DNA from: Fimbriimonas ginsengisoli Gsoil 348
GTDB lineage: Bacteria > Armatimonadota > Fimbriimonadia > Fimbriimonadales > Fimbriimonadaceae
Direction of reading: 5' to 3'
Length of the DNA stretch: 64,000 bases
Assembly (NCBI RefSeq): GCF_000724625.1
Contig: NZ_CP007139.1
Span: 1,178,001-1,242,000, forward strand
Part shown: piece after piece, positions 25,175 through 33,705 of the stretch
Layout: each line of letters starts with the position of its first letter
Position numbering within the stretch: position 1 is the stretch's first letter
Notes under the pieces: model-generated
Told to the model about the DNA's origin: nothing
The model's input: the letters and a program-made list of their open reading frames with translations, nothing else
Databases searched by the model: none
Program-made: the position numbers and the translations under genes

Positions 25175-27490
25175 TCAGGACTCTTTAGTGGATGTGTTGA
25201 TTTCGATTGGAGTGGCGATCTGGTTCGCAACGGGGGTGTAGATGTCTACCCTCTCCGAGGGACTGTGAATTGAAACGACCAGGGCGTATCGGGCAGTCTT
25301 GGACCATCGGCCGACATGGGGGCGCAACTTCCACCATCCCGTAACGGGAAGGATTGCGACCAAATTTGAGGCGGCGAGTTCCGCAGCCGTCCCCTTCCAA
25401 AGGTCAGAGTGAACAGAGCCCTTATCTCTCTGCTGTCCCAGATGCCAATGCTCGTTTGGAGCCGAAGTATCGCCACCCTCAAAGTCTTTATCCCGAACTT
25501 CCTTGTTGATCCGCTCATGGAATTCGTTCTCACTTTCATTCGGCGAGTTCAGAGTGAAGCGTAATCCATGCGAGGCGTAGCTATATCTTTCGCGCCAACC
25601 ACGCTCGCCTGGGTTGGGTTCAACGAAATACGAAAGAGTTATTCGCATTTCAACCGGTGTCTCGCCAAGTTCGGAGAGTGCTTCTTTCGGCCACGGAAGA
25701 CGGTAGAAGTGGAGATCACCTGTTGCAATCGTTCCCTTCTCGTTCCGGGCAAATGGGCGCAACTCGTCTTGAGCAACGATGGTGAGGCGATTGGTCAAAC
25801 AGCTTGTCGCCCGCTCAAAATTTGGCACACCGTATCCGCAGACCCGAAGTAGCTGACGATAGCTCCCCTTAGCCTCGCTACTCAAGAACTGAGTCCGCAT
25901 AGCTGGAGTCCATTCGGCTGAGTGAACGATCAGCGCTCTAAGGGTTTCAGGCCAGAGGTCGGGATACCGGGCCCATATGGAAGCAGCAAAGTTTGCTCCC
26001 TCGGCTGTCGCTGCACTGGTGCCATCGAAGGACATGAAGTGGCGGACAAGGATGTTCCGAGCGGTAGACAAAGGCTTCAGGTCATCGACATCGTCAGCTC
26101 TGCCAGTTGGCGACAGCGCGGCATTACCACCTTCGAACACCACATCTGGCTTTACAGGCCACTTCGACTGCCAAGTGAGAGAAGTCGTGCTGAAAGGAGA
26201 AAGACCACCGGCAGAAGCGATTGGAGAGTGACCGTCCCAATCAGGTGAGTGGATATGAACCTTCGTTGTGTAGGCTCCTATGGTCAGGGCGTTCCATGAT
26301 TGACCAGGATCGTGAACGCTTTTGGTCAGATTACTGGCGGGGTAGTTGGCCCATTCCGCCCTCTCGCCTATGTTCCCACCACTAACGAGCACTAAGCGGC
26401 GATGGTCGTCCAAAGCGCCGGATGTCAACTGATCAAGCTCTGCGGACCATGAAGTAGGCCTTCCTTCGTCCCGCGTTTCCTCGTCCGTGACCGCCATGCA
26501 AATAACGCGCTTTCGGTTTGGTGCGGCCATTTCTGCAAGGGCAATACCTTGCGCCGTCACGTGCCCGTACAATTCAGGAGGATTCTTGCCGCCCGGTGGG
26601 AGAATTTTTGCCGATTCCAAGCGGTGACCAACGTGCAGTCTTTCCGAATTCACCAGCGCTAAGTGGAGGTCGCCGTACCCGGCAATTCCCGCCATTCCCG
26701 TTCCATGCCCATCGTGGTCAGCGACACCCCAGGCCGGATCGAACGCGTGCAGGTCGGTTAGAGACGTGATTGGAGTGAGGAGTGGATGACCTGCGTTCAC
26801 GCCACTGTCCAGAATACAAACCGCAACGTTGGCCGAGTCCTCGAACTCCGTACGGTCGAGAAGCTCTTTGACCCATTCGGTTTGCTCTGCATTGTCAAGT
26901 TCCGTGAAAAAGGTCGATGCTTCCCGTGCAGAACGGAACTCAGCGAGGTGGTCAGAATGGTCAATCAGTCTTACCAGGTCATCGTGGTTGGCGTGAATGA
27001 GCAGTACAATTCGTTCAGGAAACTTGATGAGCGCTGAGCGTGGATGTTCGCTGATCCCAAGTTTCGCCATTGTCGCTCGGAAGGCTCTGACCGTCTCTTG
27101 GTCTTCGGTCGAAAGCCAGACCTCAATGAACATGGGGTGAATCCCAGGCATCAGGTCGGGATCGTCGGTCCACAGGTCATTTAGAAAGGCGACGCGAATG
27201 TCATTGAGGTTGGTGACGAGACTCTCGTTCTTCGGTCGTCCGCTTCGCTTGTCGTCTTCAGATTCGTACGCCTTGATCTTGTTGAGGAAATAGGACCTTT
27301 TGCCTTTCGGCACGTAAGCCGTCGCGATCACCTGATCGCCGTCTCCGTCTTGGAAGGAACGAACGTTTAGAAGTCGAATACCCGAACCCCGACTTTCAAG
27401 GCTTTGCACAGGAAGACTGGCTGTTCCAACAAACTCGACGTACACTCCATCTCGGCTCGAATGGGCGACAGCAAGCCTTTCCCCTGCCAT
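25175..27490 (-). CDS. ietS: Subtilisin-like serine protease of the IetAS anti-phage system
   Basis: 771 residues from ATG 27490. Catalytic triad of an S8 peptidase: Asp in VAVCILDSGVN near residue 226, His in DHDGHGTGMAG near 262, Ser in FDGTSAATAEGANFAA near 492. The N-terminal 200 residues (YVEFVGTASLPVQSLESRGSGIRLLNVR) and the C-terminal beta-rich domain match the cytosolic S8 partner of AAA ATPases known as IetS. IetAS was first seen as a plasmid stability locus in Agrobacterium and later reported as an anti-phage system. Homologous-looking sequence continues upstream in frame to 27625, so this ATG is probably not the native start. GC is clearly lower than in neighbouring genes, a sign of transfer. 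Confidence 0.88.
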   Translation of the reverse strand: MAGERLAVAHSSRDGVYVEFVGTASLPVQSLESRGSGIRLLNVRSFQDGDGDQVIATAYVPKGKRSYFLNKIKAYESEDDKRSGRPKNESLVTNLNDIRVAFLNDLWTDDPDLMPGIHPMFIEVWLSTEDQETVRAFRATMAKLGISEHPRSALIKFPERIVLLIHANHDDLVRLIDHSDHLAEFRSAREASTFFTELDNAEQTEWVKELLDRTEFEDSANVAVCILDSGVNAGHPLLTPITSLTDLHAFDPAWGVADHDGHGTGMAGIAGYGDLHLALVNSERLHVGHRLESAKILPPGGKNPPELYGHVTAQGIALAEMAAPNRKRVICMAVTDEETRDEGRPTSWSAELDQLTSGALDDHRRLVLVSGGNIGERAEWANYPASNLTKSVHDPGQSWNALTIGAYTTKVHIHSPDWDGHSPIASAGGLSPFSTTSLTWQSKWPVKPDVVFEGGNAALSPTGRADDVDDLKPLSTARNILVRHFMSFDGTSAATAEGANFAASIWARYPDLWPETLRALIVHSAEWTPAMRTQFLSSEAKGSYRQLLRVCGYGVPNFERATSCLTNRLTIVAQDELRPFARNEKGTIATGDLHFYRLPWPKEALSELGETPVEMRITLSYFVEPNPGERGWRERYSYASHGLRFTLNSPNESENEFHERINKEVRDKDFEGGDTSAPNEHWHLGQQRDKGSVHSDLWKGTAAELAASNLVAILPVTGWWKLRPHVGRWSKTARYALVVSIHSPSERVDIYTPVANQIATPIEINTSTKES

Positions 27491-27624
27491 ATCCCATGCG
27501 GAAGAGAACCTCGAACTCAGGAGTTGGGCGTGTTCAGCCCGCTCGCGCTTTACAATGTTCCGAGCAATAACAACCTTCCGGGGATTCGTGTATGAGACTT
27601 CGTCTGGATGCCCAGGAAGAATGA

Positions 27625-28617
27625 TTAGAGGGAATTTGTTGATTCGGATCGCCTTTGACCTCCGTGTCCGTGGTGCCGCTCACTCATGGCCCGGTTCAAA
27701 TCGATCGCAGAAACGTTCTTAAGATCACCAAGAACAGCTTCCTTGAGTGCGTCTCGACACGCCTCGACGACCTCGGCGCTACTGAGCCCCTTGCTCCCGT
27801 CAATCGCTGTTTTCCAGCCGAAACGAGACCCCCTGAAGGTGCCAAGCGTGTTCGCAATAAGGCGCTTACGTTCGTCGTCGCTCGGAAGCGCATAGGAAAG
27901 AATATCGTCAAACCGCCGGAATAGAGCGTGGTCAAGCAACTCAGGCGTGTTTGTCGAGGCGATGATGATGCTGTCCGAGGAGTCTCCCTCGATGAACTGA
28001 AGGAGGGCGGTTAGGACCCGGCGCATCTCCCCAACGTCGTTGTCTCGCGTCCTGCCGGCGGCGAGAGCGTCGAATTCATCAAACAGGTATACACCCTCCC
28101 TCTCGCGGATCATCTCAAACATCAGGCGGAGCCGAGCGCCTGTCTCTCCCATGAACTTCGTCACCAGTCGATCCGCTTGGACAGTGAACAATGGTAGCCG
28201 TAATTCGTGGGCCAGAACGCGAGCGGTCAGTGTCTTCCCTGTCCCAGGAGGGCCGGTAAGCAGAATCTTCCGTCGATGGGACAATCCATGGAGGCGAAGT
28301 TTGTCGCGCTGTCGATATTCGCTAATGACCCGGTGAATCCTATCCAACAAACTCGTAGGCAGCACGAGAGCGGACAAGGGTACACCAGGCAAATCAGCTT
28401 CGATCAGGGTGTCCAATTCGGTGGGTAGACCTTGGACCGTGCGACGTTTTTTCTCGGAGCGAGCACGATCAACCAGGTCGCGAATCTCGTGTGCGAGAGG
28501 TCCGTGCCCCTGCTTCGCCTCGTGCGCCGCGACCTGCAAGGCAAGCGTGAAGAAACGTTCCGAGTCGTCGCTTAGGTGCGACCTGATCAACGCCTTAATC
28601 TGCTCAGCGGTCGCCAT
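27625..28617 (-). CDS. ietA: AAA+ ATPase of the IetAS anti-phage system
   Basis: 330 residues from ATG 28617, with AGGGAAG 4-10 nt upstream. Helical N-terminal domain, then an AAA core: Walker A GPPGTGKT near residue 120, Walker B YLFDEFDAL near 177, sensor 1 in IIIASTNTPELLD, arginine-finger region LFRRFDD and sensor 2 in GLSSAEVVEACRDA. Orthologous in layout to the ATPase that precedes cytosolic S8 subtilases. It is expected to control or deliver substrates to the protease after phage infection; the trigger is unknown. Its stop touches the beginning of the ietS coding frame, so the two form one translational unit. Confidence 0.88.
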   Translation of the reverse strand: MATAEQIKALIRSHLSDDSERFFTLALQVAAHEAKQGHGPLAHEIRDLVDRARSEKKRRTVQGLPTELDTLIEADLPGVPLSALVLPTSLLDRIHRVISEYRQRDKLRLHGLSHRRKILLTGPPGTGKTLTARVLAHELRLPLFTVQADRLVTKFMGETGARLRLMFEMIREREGVYLFDEFDALAAGRTRDNDVGEMRRVLTALLQFIEGDSSDSIIIASTNTPELLDHALFRRFDDILSYALPSDDERKRLIANTLGTFRGSRFGWKTAIDGSKGLSSAEVVEACRDALKEAVLGDLKNVSAIDLNRAMSERHHGHGGQRRSESTNSL

Positions 28618-28639
28618 TGTCTTCCCTCAGCTTACATGA

Positions 28640-28975
28640 GGAGACGTTGATTCGGCTCGCTTCGGAGCGGCTATCGCCGACACGAAACGCGGGAAGGTCC
28701 TCGATCTAAAAAACGCGCGGCTGACGACTCTTCATGATGGGACCAACTCGTTTGCATGTAGCCAACCACCTGGCAGCTCTGACGACCCCTTCAGCGATGC
28801 CGAAGTGTCAACCAACAAATTTGAACCCAAGAAGCGGCCGAGATTGTATTTGGTCGCTCAAATATCCGAGAGGCTAATTGAGGGTCGCAACGCGCTAGAG
28901 CCTCAGGCAGGCGGTTCCACATTCAGATTCCTGGATGCAATACGGAAATCGAACATGTGTCCCCCGTCCGTGTGA
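28640..28975 (+). other. Gene-poor stretch with a start-less open frame
   Basis: The 581-base gap 28618-29198 holds one notable item: a plus-strand frame open for 111 codons (28640-28975) without ATG, GTG or TTG in its first 58 codons. Its translation resembles nothing familiar. It may be the tail of a decayed gene at the ietAS boundary, or chance. Base composition is lower in G+C than the flanking genes. Confidence 0.25.
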
Positions 28976-29184
28976 ATGATAAGATGCGCCGTTCTCCACT
29001 CCATTTTGAGTTCAGGACCGACCCGTAATGTCCCCATCCGTTTCGCCAATTGAGCGCCCTTCGAGTGACCGTGGCCACATTGGGGCAGGAATCGAAAGCC
29101 GAGAAGATCTCGGGACCGCGACCCACGGTCGAGTCGAACAACCGAGCTGGCACAGTGTCCGAGGCTGAATGTTTCCACTCATGG

Positions 29185-29190
29185 TAATAT
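29185..29190 (+). promoter_or_regulatory. -10 box placed for a near-leaderless transcript
   Basis: TAATAT ends 8 nt before ATG 29199, giving a leader of about 2 nt. No Shine-Dalgarno precedes the start. Confidence 0.45.
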
Positions 29191-29198
29191 AACCAACA

Positions 29199-29768
29199 AT
29201 GGAAATGACGGGCGACAGCCGCTCCAAGATATCGCTGGTGACCCACCCGGTTCGGGCGAGGGTTCTGCTGACCTTGATGAGGCGCGAACTTACCACGCAG
29301 GAGATGGCGGATCTTTTGCCCGATGTTTCGAAGACGTCCCTCTACCGGCATATCCGCGAGCTCGCGGAGGCGGGGGTTATCAAGGTGGTCGGCGAGACGG
29401 CGATACGAGGAACCGTCGAGAAGCGGTTTGCGGTTCAGTCCAACGCCGTGACGTTTTCAAACGAGGACCTGCTCGACGCCGGGCACGAGGAGTACTTGCG
29501 GCTCATAAGCGGGCTGCTGGAAAGCGTCTTGGCCGTCGTTCAAGGCTATCTTGCGCGTAAGGAGCCCACGCTGGCGGAGGATACGCTGTTTCGGGTCAAT
29601 GCGGCGAACCTCACCGACGAGGAGTTTTGGGCCCTTCGAAAGCAACTGACCGATCTGCTTTCCTCGGCTCGCGATAACCCAGCCGCACCGGGCAGGCGCA
29701 GGCGCGTGATCAGCCTGCTCGCGGTCCCCGATGAAGGCCCTGTCTCCAAAGAGGAGGCAGAAAAGTGA
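29199..29768 (+). CDS. Winged helix-turn-helix (ArsR-like) transcriptional regulator
   Basis: 189 residues. Residues 8-80 are a winged-helix domain: SLVTHPVRARVLLTLMRRELTTQEMADLLP, recognition helix SKTSLYRHIRELAEAGVI and wing VVGETAIRGTVEKRFAV. This is the HTH_20/ArsR-like subgroup without metal-binding cysteines. The C-terminal half is helical and probably dimerises. Its stop overlaps the start of the M13 peptidase gene (GTGA at 29765-29768), so it likely regulates that peptidase or responds to peptides it produces. Confidence 0.85.
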   Translation: MEMTGDSRSKISLVTHPVRARVLLTLMRRELTTQEMADLLPDVSKTSLYRHIRELAEAGVIKVVGETAIRGTVEKRFAVQSNAVTFSNEDLLDAGHEEYLRLISGLLESVLAVVQGYLARKEPTLAEDTLFRVNAANLTDEEFWALRKQLTDLLSSARDNPAAPGRRRRVISLLAVPDEGPVSKEEAEK

Positions 29769-31798
29769 AGCTCATCGCGGCTCTTCTATTCTTGACCGCA
29801 CACGGCCAAACGCAAAGCGGGACGGCTTTCGGGACTTGGGGCATCGAAATCGAGCGCATCAGCAAGACCGTCCGCCCCGGAGACGACTTCTTCACGTACG
29901 TCAATGAGGGTTGGCTCAAATCGACCCGAATCCCCGATGGCTATTGGGACTACGGGCAGACGTCGATTCTCGAAGCCGACGTCAAGCGAGAAGTGCGGGA
30001 GATCGTCCAGGAGGCCGTAAAGAGCTCGGCTGCCGCCGGAGATCCTCGCCGCCTGATCCGAGACCTCTACAAGAGCTACGTGGACACCGCTCGTGTCGAA
30101 CAGCTTGGCTTGGCTCCCATCCGCGCCGACCTGGGCCGAATCCTAAAGATCGAGACTCGTGAGGAAGCCGCAAGGTGGATGGCCGACCCGAGGTCTAGCT
30201 GTCTCTTCAACACCTACGTCTTTCTCGACGATGGAAACACCAATCGCCGGCTCGTGCACTTCGATCAACAGGACCTGGGTCAACAACCCTTCCTAGGTTT
30301 GCCTCAACCCGAATACTACAGTCGAACGGACGGCGCCTACCCGGATCACCGCAAGGCCTACTACGCCTACCTGGTTAAGATCTTCGAATTCGCCCAGATC
30401 GACCGGCCGCAGCAACGCGCCGAAGAGGTCCTCTCGTTTGAGACGAAGATTGCCGCTCCGCACTGGAATATCGAGCAGCTCCGCGACCGAAAAGCCAACT
30501 ACCACCTCCTGTCCGTACAGGGCCTGAAAGCCTTCGCCCCCGGCTTCCCCTGGCAGACCTTCCTTTCCGCGAAGAAGCTTGGAGCCGTACGCGAGGTCAT
30601 CCTCGGAACCGACACCGCCGTACAAGCCGCCGCAAAGATCTTCGGGGACGCCCCGCTCGACACGCTGACAAGCTACCTGGCCTTCCACTGGATTCAGAAC
30701 CAGATCAACTTTCTCCCCTCATCGTTTCGATCCGCGAGTTTCGAGTTCTACAACAAGCGGTTTTGGGGTCAGAAAACGCCGCCGCGTCGAGACGACGAGG
30801 CGTTCGACTTCGTGAATCGCCAAGTCAGGGAAGCCGTCGGCAAACTTTACGTCCAGCGATACTTTCCCGCCTCCAGTCGAGCCCGCGCGGAGGAGCTGTT
30901 CGGCTACCTGCGCCGCGCGCTTAGACAGAGGATAGCGACCGTGGACTGGATGGATGCGAGCACTCGCTCCGAAGCGGAAGCCAAAGTGGCAAGCTATCGA
31001 TTCAAGGTGGGGTATCCGAACAAGTGGCGCGACTACAGCGGAGTGGCCATTCGCCAAGACGATCTGATCGGAAACGCAAGACGGCTGAAGGCGTTCGACT
31101 GGGCCCAAGAGCGCGCTTTACTGAAGGCCGGCCATGAAGCCCTCGGCTGGAACGACTCGCCCCAGACCGTCAATGCCAGCTACAGCCCCCAGATGAACGC
31201 CATTGAGCTCCCTGCCGCCTTCCTGCAGCCGCCGTTCTTCGACGCGAACGCCGACCCGGCCGTCAACTTCGGCTCGATCGGAGCGATCATCGGCCACGAA
31301 ATGGGCCACGGCTTCGACGATCAGGGATCGCACTTCGATTCCAAAGGCATCCTCCGCGACTGGTGGACCGCCAAGTCCGCGCAAGGCTTCAGAGATCGCA
31401 CGAACACGCTCGTCGGGCAGTACGACGCCTACACCCCGTACCCGGGCCTGCACCTCAACGGCAAGCTGTCCCTCGGTGAAAACATCGGCGACCTGAGCGG
31501 CGTATCGATCGCCTACCGCGCCTACCGCCTCTACCTAGACGACCACCCGGATCAGAAGGACAAGGTGCGTGACGGCTTCACCGACGACCAAAGATTCTTC
31601 CTATCCTGGGCGCAAACGTGGCGCTACCTCGCGCCCGAAAGCGCCATCCGCTACATCGTCCAAAACGGCTACCACAGCCCGGCGCCCTACCGTGTGAACG
31701 GGGTCGTCCGCAACATCGACGCTTGGTATAAGGCGTTCAACGTGACACCTGACCAGAAGCTCTATCTTGCTCCCACCGAGCGGGTTCATCTTTGGTAA
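29765..31798 (+). CDS. M13 family (neprilysin/PepO-like) zinc metallopeptidase, secreted
   Basis: 677 residues, normal for M13. A short signal peptide (KLIAALLFLTAHGQT) precedes the mature start. IERISKTVRPGDDFFTYVNEGW marks the M13 N-domain. Zinc site: HEMGH near residue 511 in IGHEMGHGFDDQGSHFD, with the third ligand Glu in GENIGDLSG near 571. NASYSPQMNAIELPAAFLQPPFF and the C-terminal AFNV...LAPTERVHLW are also characteristic. Cleaves oligopeptides outside the cytoplasm. Co-transcribed with the winged-helix regulator in front of it. Confidence 0.95.
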   Translation: MKLIAALLFLTAHGQTQSGTAFGTWGIEIERISKTVRPGDDFFTYVNEGWLKSTRIPDGYWDYGQTSILEADVKREVREIVQEAVKSSAAAGDPRRLIRDLYKSYVDTARVEQLGLAPIRADLGRILKIETREEAARWMADPRSSCLFNTYVFLDDGNTNRRLVHFDQQDLGQQPFLGLPQPEYYSRTDGAYPDHRKAYYAYLVKIFEFAQIDRPQQRAEEVLSFETKIAAPHWNIEQLRDRKANYHLLSVQGLKAFAPGFPWQTFLSAKKLGAVREVILGTDTAVQAAAKIFGDAPLDTLTSYLAFHWIQNQINFLPSSFRSASFEFYNKRFWGQKTPPRRDDEAFDFVNRQVREAVGKLYVQRYFPASSRARAEELFGYLRRALRQRIATVDWMDASTRSEAEAKVASYRFKVGYPNKWRDYSGVAIRQDDLIGNARRLKAFDWAQERALLKAGHEALGWNDSPQTVNASYSPQMNAIELPAAFLQPPFFDANADPAVNFGSIGAIIGHEMGHGFDDQGSHFDSKGILRDWWTAKSAQGFRDRTNTLVGQYDAYTPYPGLHLNGKLSLGENIGDLSGVSIAYRAYRLYLDDHPDQKDKVRDGFTDDQRFFLSWAQTWRYLAPESAIRYIVQNGYHSPAPYRVNGVVRNIDAWYKAFNVTPDQKLYLAPTERVHLW

Positions 31799-31894
31799 AC
31801 CGGCTTACCGTTGATTAAGAGACCCATTGAGTGGCCGGCACTCATAATCTTCTGCACGAGCGGGCCATTGGGATTGTTTCTTAGCCGTGCAAAT

Positions 31895-31928
31895 TGGTGG
31901 GCGGTACAGGATTTGAACCTGTGACCCC
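31895..31928 (-). other. Displaced tRNA 3' half (T-arm and acceptor with CCA)
   Basis: Minus strand reads GGGGTC, ACAGG-TTCAAAT-CCTGT, ACCGCCC, ACCA: a complete T-arm and 3' acceptor strand with encoded CCA. There is no matching 5' half. The acceptor strand would pair perfectly with the 5' end of the tRNA-Val located 53 nt upstream on the same strand, so it may be the original 3' end of that gene, displaced by an insertion. Confidence 0.6.
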
Positions 31929-31980
31929 TTCCACCTTCGCTCTTCGAGCTTCGGCGGACGAGTTGGGGTGGCTGAGAGAG

Positions 31981-32052
31981 TGGGCGATATAGGACTTGAA
32001 CCTACGACCCCCAGAATGTGAAACTGGTGCTCTACCACTGAGCTAACCGCCC
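31981..32052 (-). tRNA. tRNA-Val (anticodon CAC)
   Basis: 72 nt, minus strand, from GGGCGGT at 32052 to the discriminator A at 31981. Acceptor GGGCGGT/ATCGCCC (one G-U), D-arm GCTC-AGTGGTA-GAGC, anticodon arm CCAGT-TTCACAT-TCTGG with anticodon CAC and a T-T mismatch at the loop-closing pair, 5-nt variable loop, T-arm GTAGG-TTCAAGT-CCTAT. CCA is not encoded. The mismatch and the missing CCA contrast with the well-formed 3' half lying downstream. Confidence 0.88.
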
Positions 32053-32150
32053 GCTCTCTCTCTTTTCTGGCTCTCGGAGTGAACGACGTGCTAAAGCTGA
32101 GCCGCTCTGCCGAACCGGGGTTGATGATACCCAAAGGGGAGTTCCGAGAG

Positions 32151-32184
32151 AAAAAAGCGCCCTGACCGGCTGGGCGGGCAGGGC
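32151..32184 (-). terminator. Rho-independent terminator, minus strand
   Basis: Minus strand: GCCCTG, a 14-nt internal part, CAGGGC, GC, then six T. It ends transcripts that come through the GH140-like gene (stop at 32401) before tRNA-Val. Confidence 0.75.
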
Positions 32185-32335
32185 GAATATAGGGATTCTC
32201 CGTCCGCCTTGATGGCGAATCTTGCTTGATCGTGAATCGTGTTGGGGACGATTCGGATGAACTACGAGTTGGCTCTCCTTTCCGAGGCCTGGCGCTACCA
32301 TCGCAGCGCCTAATAGGTTGATCATCCACATCGGG

Positions 32336-32355
32336 TGTGCACGGCCCCGTGCACA
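32336..32355. repeat. Perfect 9-bp inverted repeat downstream of the GH140-like gene
   Basis: TGTGCACGG (32336-32344) and CCGTGCACA (32347-32355) are exact reverse complements. A second 6-bp hairpin lies at 32291-32310 (GGCGCT/AGCGCC). The gap 31799-32400 also holds tRNA-Val, the tRNA fragment and the terminator; no protein-coding gene is supported there. Confidence 0.45.
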
Positions 32356-32400
32356 GCGCCGCCACTCTGCCAAAAGGCCTACCGAATTTCTGCACGACAG

Positions 32401-33705
32401 TTACCGTGCCGCGATGAGAAGAACCCAGTCTTGGATCCGTCCACCGCGGTCGGGCGTGTGAAACATCCCTTCCGCATCGGGTTCGGCGAACCTACGGTGT
32501 CCGGTCGTGGGATCGAACCACTCGGCGCTGCCCGACGGTAAGCCGGCAACCTCGAGCGTCCCCGGTTCGGCGAAATATACGGCCGCGGCATCCCCCTCCG
32601 CGGTCGCCAAGCCGAACTTGAACGGGCTACCCACCTGGAACGGCGCGAGGCGAAGGAAAGGAAGCGATAGCATCAGCTCCTTCAGATGTCGCATCTGGCC
32701 CGCGCCCGGCAGCCCGAGGGAATATCGCCAGTGCGAAATCGGATTGTTGACCGGGTCATGGCGATCTCCGGCGAACTGCCAGATCGCGTGACAACCGTAA
32801 GTGACGCCGCATCCTCCGCAGAACACACCGGCGTAAGCCGCCTGCCGCGCATCCCCGTCGTCGTAGTAGCCGCGGCGCATGTCGAAACCGATCGGATGGT
32901 TCTCGTACCTCGGCTCGCCGTCGAGCACTGGCTTCGTCGGGGTCCGACGATATGTCTTCCGGGTCATCTCGGCGACGAAGTCGAGGTCGCGCGCACCATG
33001 GCCGGTTTGGAGCATGTTCATATCGAGCCACTTCTCGTCGTGAAAATGGTCGGCCGAGCTCTGCTCACCGCAGGGATGGAACGTCATCAAATGGCCGGCG
33101 GAGTCATCCCCTTCGCGCAATCCCGCCGCCAGCGCTCGCCAGGTGGATTTGAATTCCCCGGGATCGCGGTCCCCGCCATTCACCCAGATAACGTTATCTC
33201 GCCCACCATATCGCTGGGCGACCAGCCGACCGAATTCACGAGCGTTCGCCTTATCGAAGATGAGCGGTCCCGCGCCCCAAACCGTTCTATTGATCTTGTC
33301 CCCCCACGTCGGGAGCAATGCGACGTATAGCCCCAACTCGGCGGCCAGGTCCACGACCTCATCTATATGCCGCCAATACGGCTCGTTTAATCGTGTTGGG
33401 TCCTGATCCACGAGCGGCAGATCGCCGTAATAGTTCGGAGTGCGGATACCATCCAATTCGGCCAACGCGACGGCCTGAATGACGTTGAAACCTTGCCCCG
33501 CGCGAGTCCGGAGGTAGTGCTCCGCCTCCTCCATACTCAGCCGGTGGAACAGCTCCCACGCCGTGTCGCCGAGCCAGAAAAATGGGGAACCATCCGGCAG
33601 AGCTAGATGCCTTTGGTCGTCGGAGATTCGCGGACGGAGAAGCACTCCGGCAGTTTGCCCCAACTCGACAACTACTCGAAAAGAACTCGTAACGTGGGAC
33701 GCCAC
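32401..33705 (-). CDS. GH140-like glycoside hydrolase (apiosidase-like, DUF4038)
   Basis: 434 residues if read from 33705, which overlaps the preceding gene by 34 nt. GTG 33645 (residue 21) is an alternative nearer the conserved domain. Family landmarks: FFWLGDTAWELFHRLSMEEAEHYL, GFNVIQAVALAE, NVIWVNGGDRD, PVLDGEPRYENHPIGF and GVTYGCHAIWQF. Members of this family include endo-apiosidase of rhamnogalacturonan II. Catalytic residues are expected at the Asp of GGDRD and the Glu of DGEPRYE. No signal peptide, so it is probably intracellular. Preceded by the DUF4037 gene in the same operon. Confidence 0.82.
   Translation of the reverse strand: MASHVTSSFRVVVELGQTAGVLLRPRISDDQRHLALPDGSPFFWLGDTAWELFHRLSMEEAEHYLRTRAGQGFNVIQAVALAELDGIRTPNYYGDLPLVDQDPTRLNEPYWRHIDEVVDLAAELGLYVALLPTWGDKINRTVWGAGPLIFDKANAREFGRLVAQRYGGRDNVIWVNGGDRDPGEFKSTWRALAAGLREGDDSAGHLMTFHPCGEQSSADHFHDEKWLDMNMLQTGHGARDLDFVAEMTRKTYRRTPTKPVLDGEPRYENHPIGFDMRRGYYDDGDARQAAYAGVFCGGCGVTYGCHAIWQFAGDRHDPVNNPISHWRYSLGLPGAGQMRHLKELMLSLPFLRLAPFQVGSPFKFGLATAEGDAAAVYFAEPGTLEVAGLPSGSAEWFDPTTGHRRFAEPDAEGMFHTPDRGGRIQDWVLLIAAR

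Noticed and set aside
28903-29351. Minus-strand frames before the winged-helix regulator
   Set aside because: They cross the promoter and start of a well-supported gene and show no family similarity.
32160-32320. SRP-RNA-like GGAA segment on the minus strand (CCAGGCCTCGGAAAGGAGAGCC)
   Set aside because: The stem and the conserved AGCAG asymmetric loop are wrong for 4.5S RNA, so it was left as an unexplained 3' region.
31805-32395. Minus-strand open frame across the tRNA gene
   Set aside because: It translates the tRNA and its fragment; such frames are artefacts.
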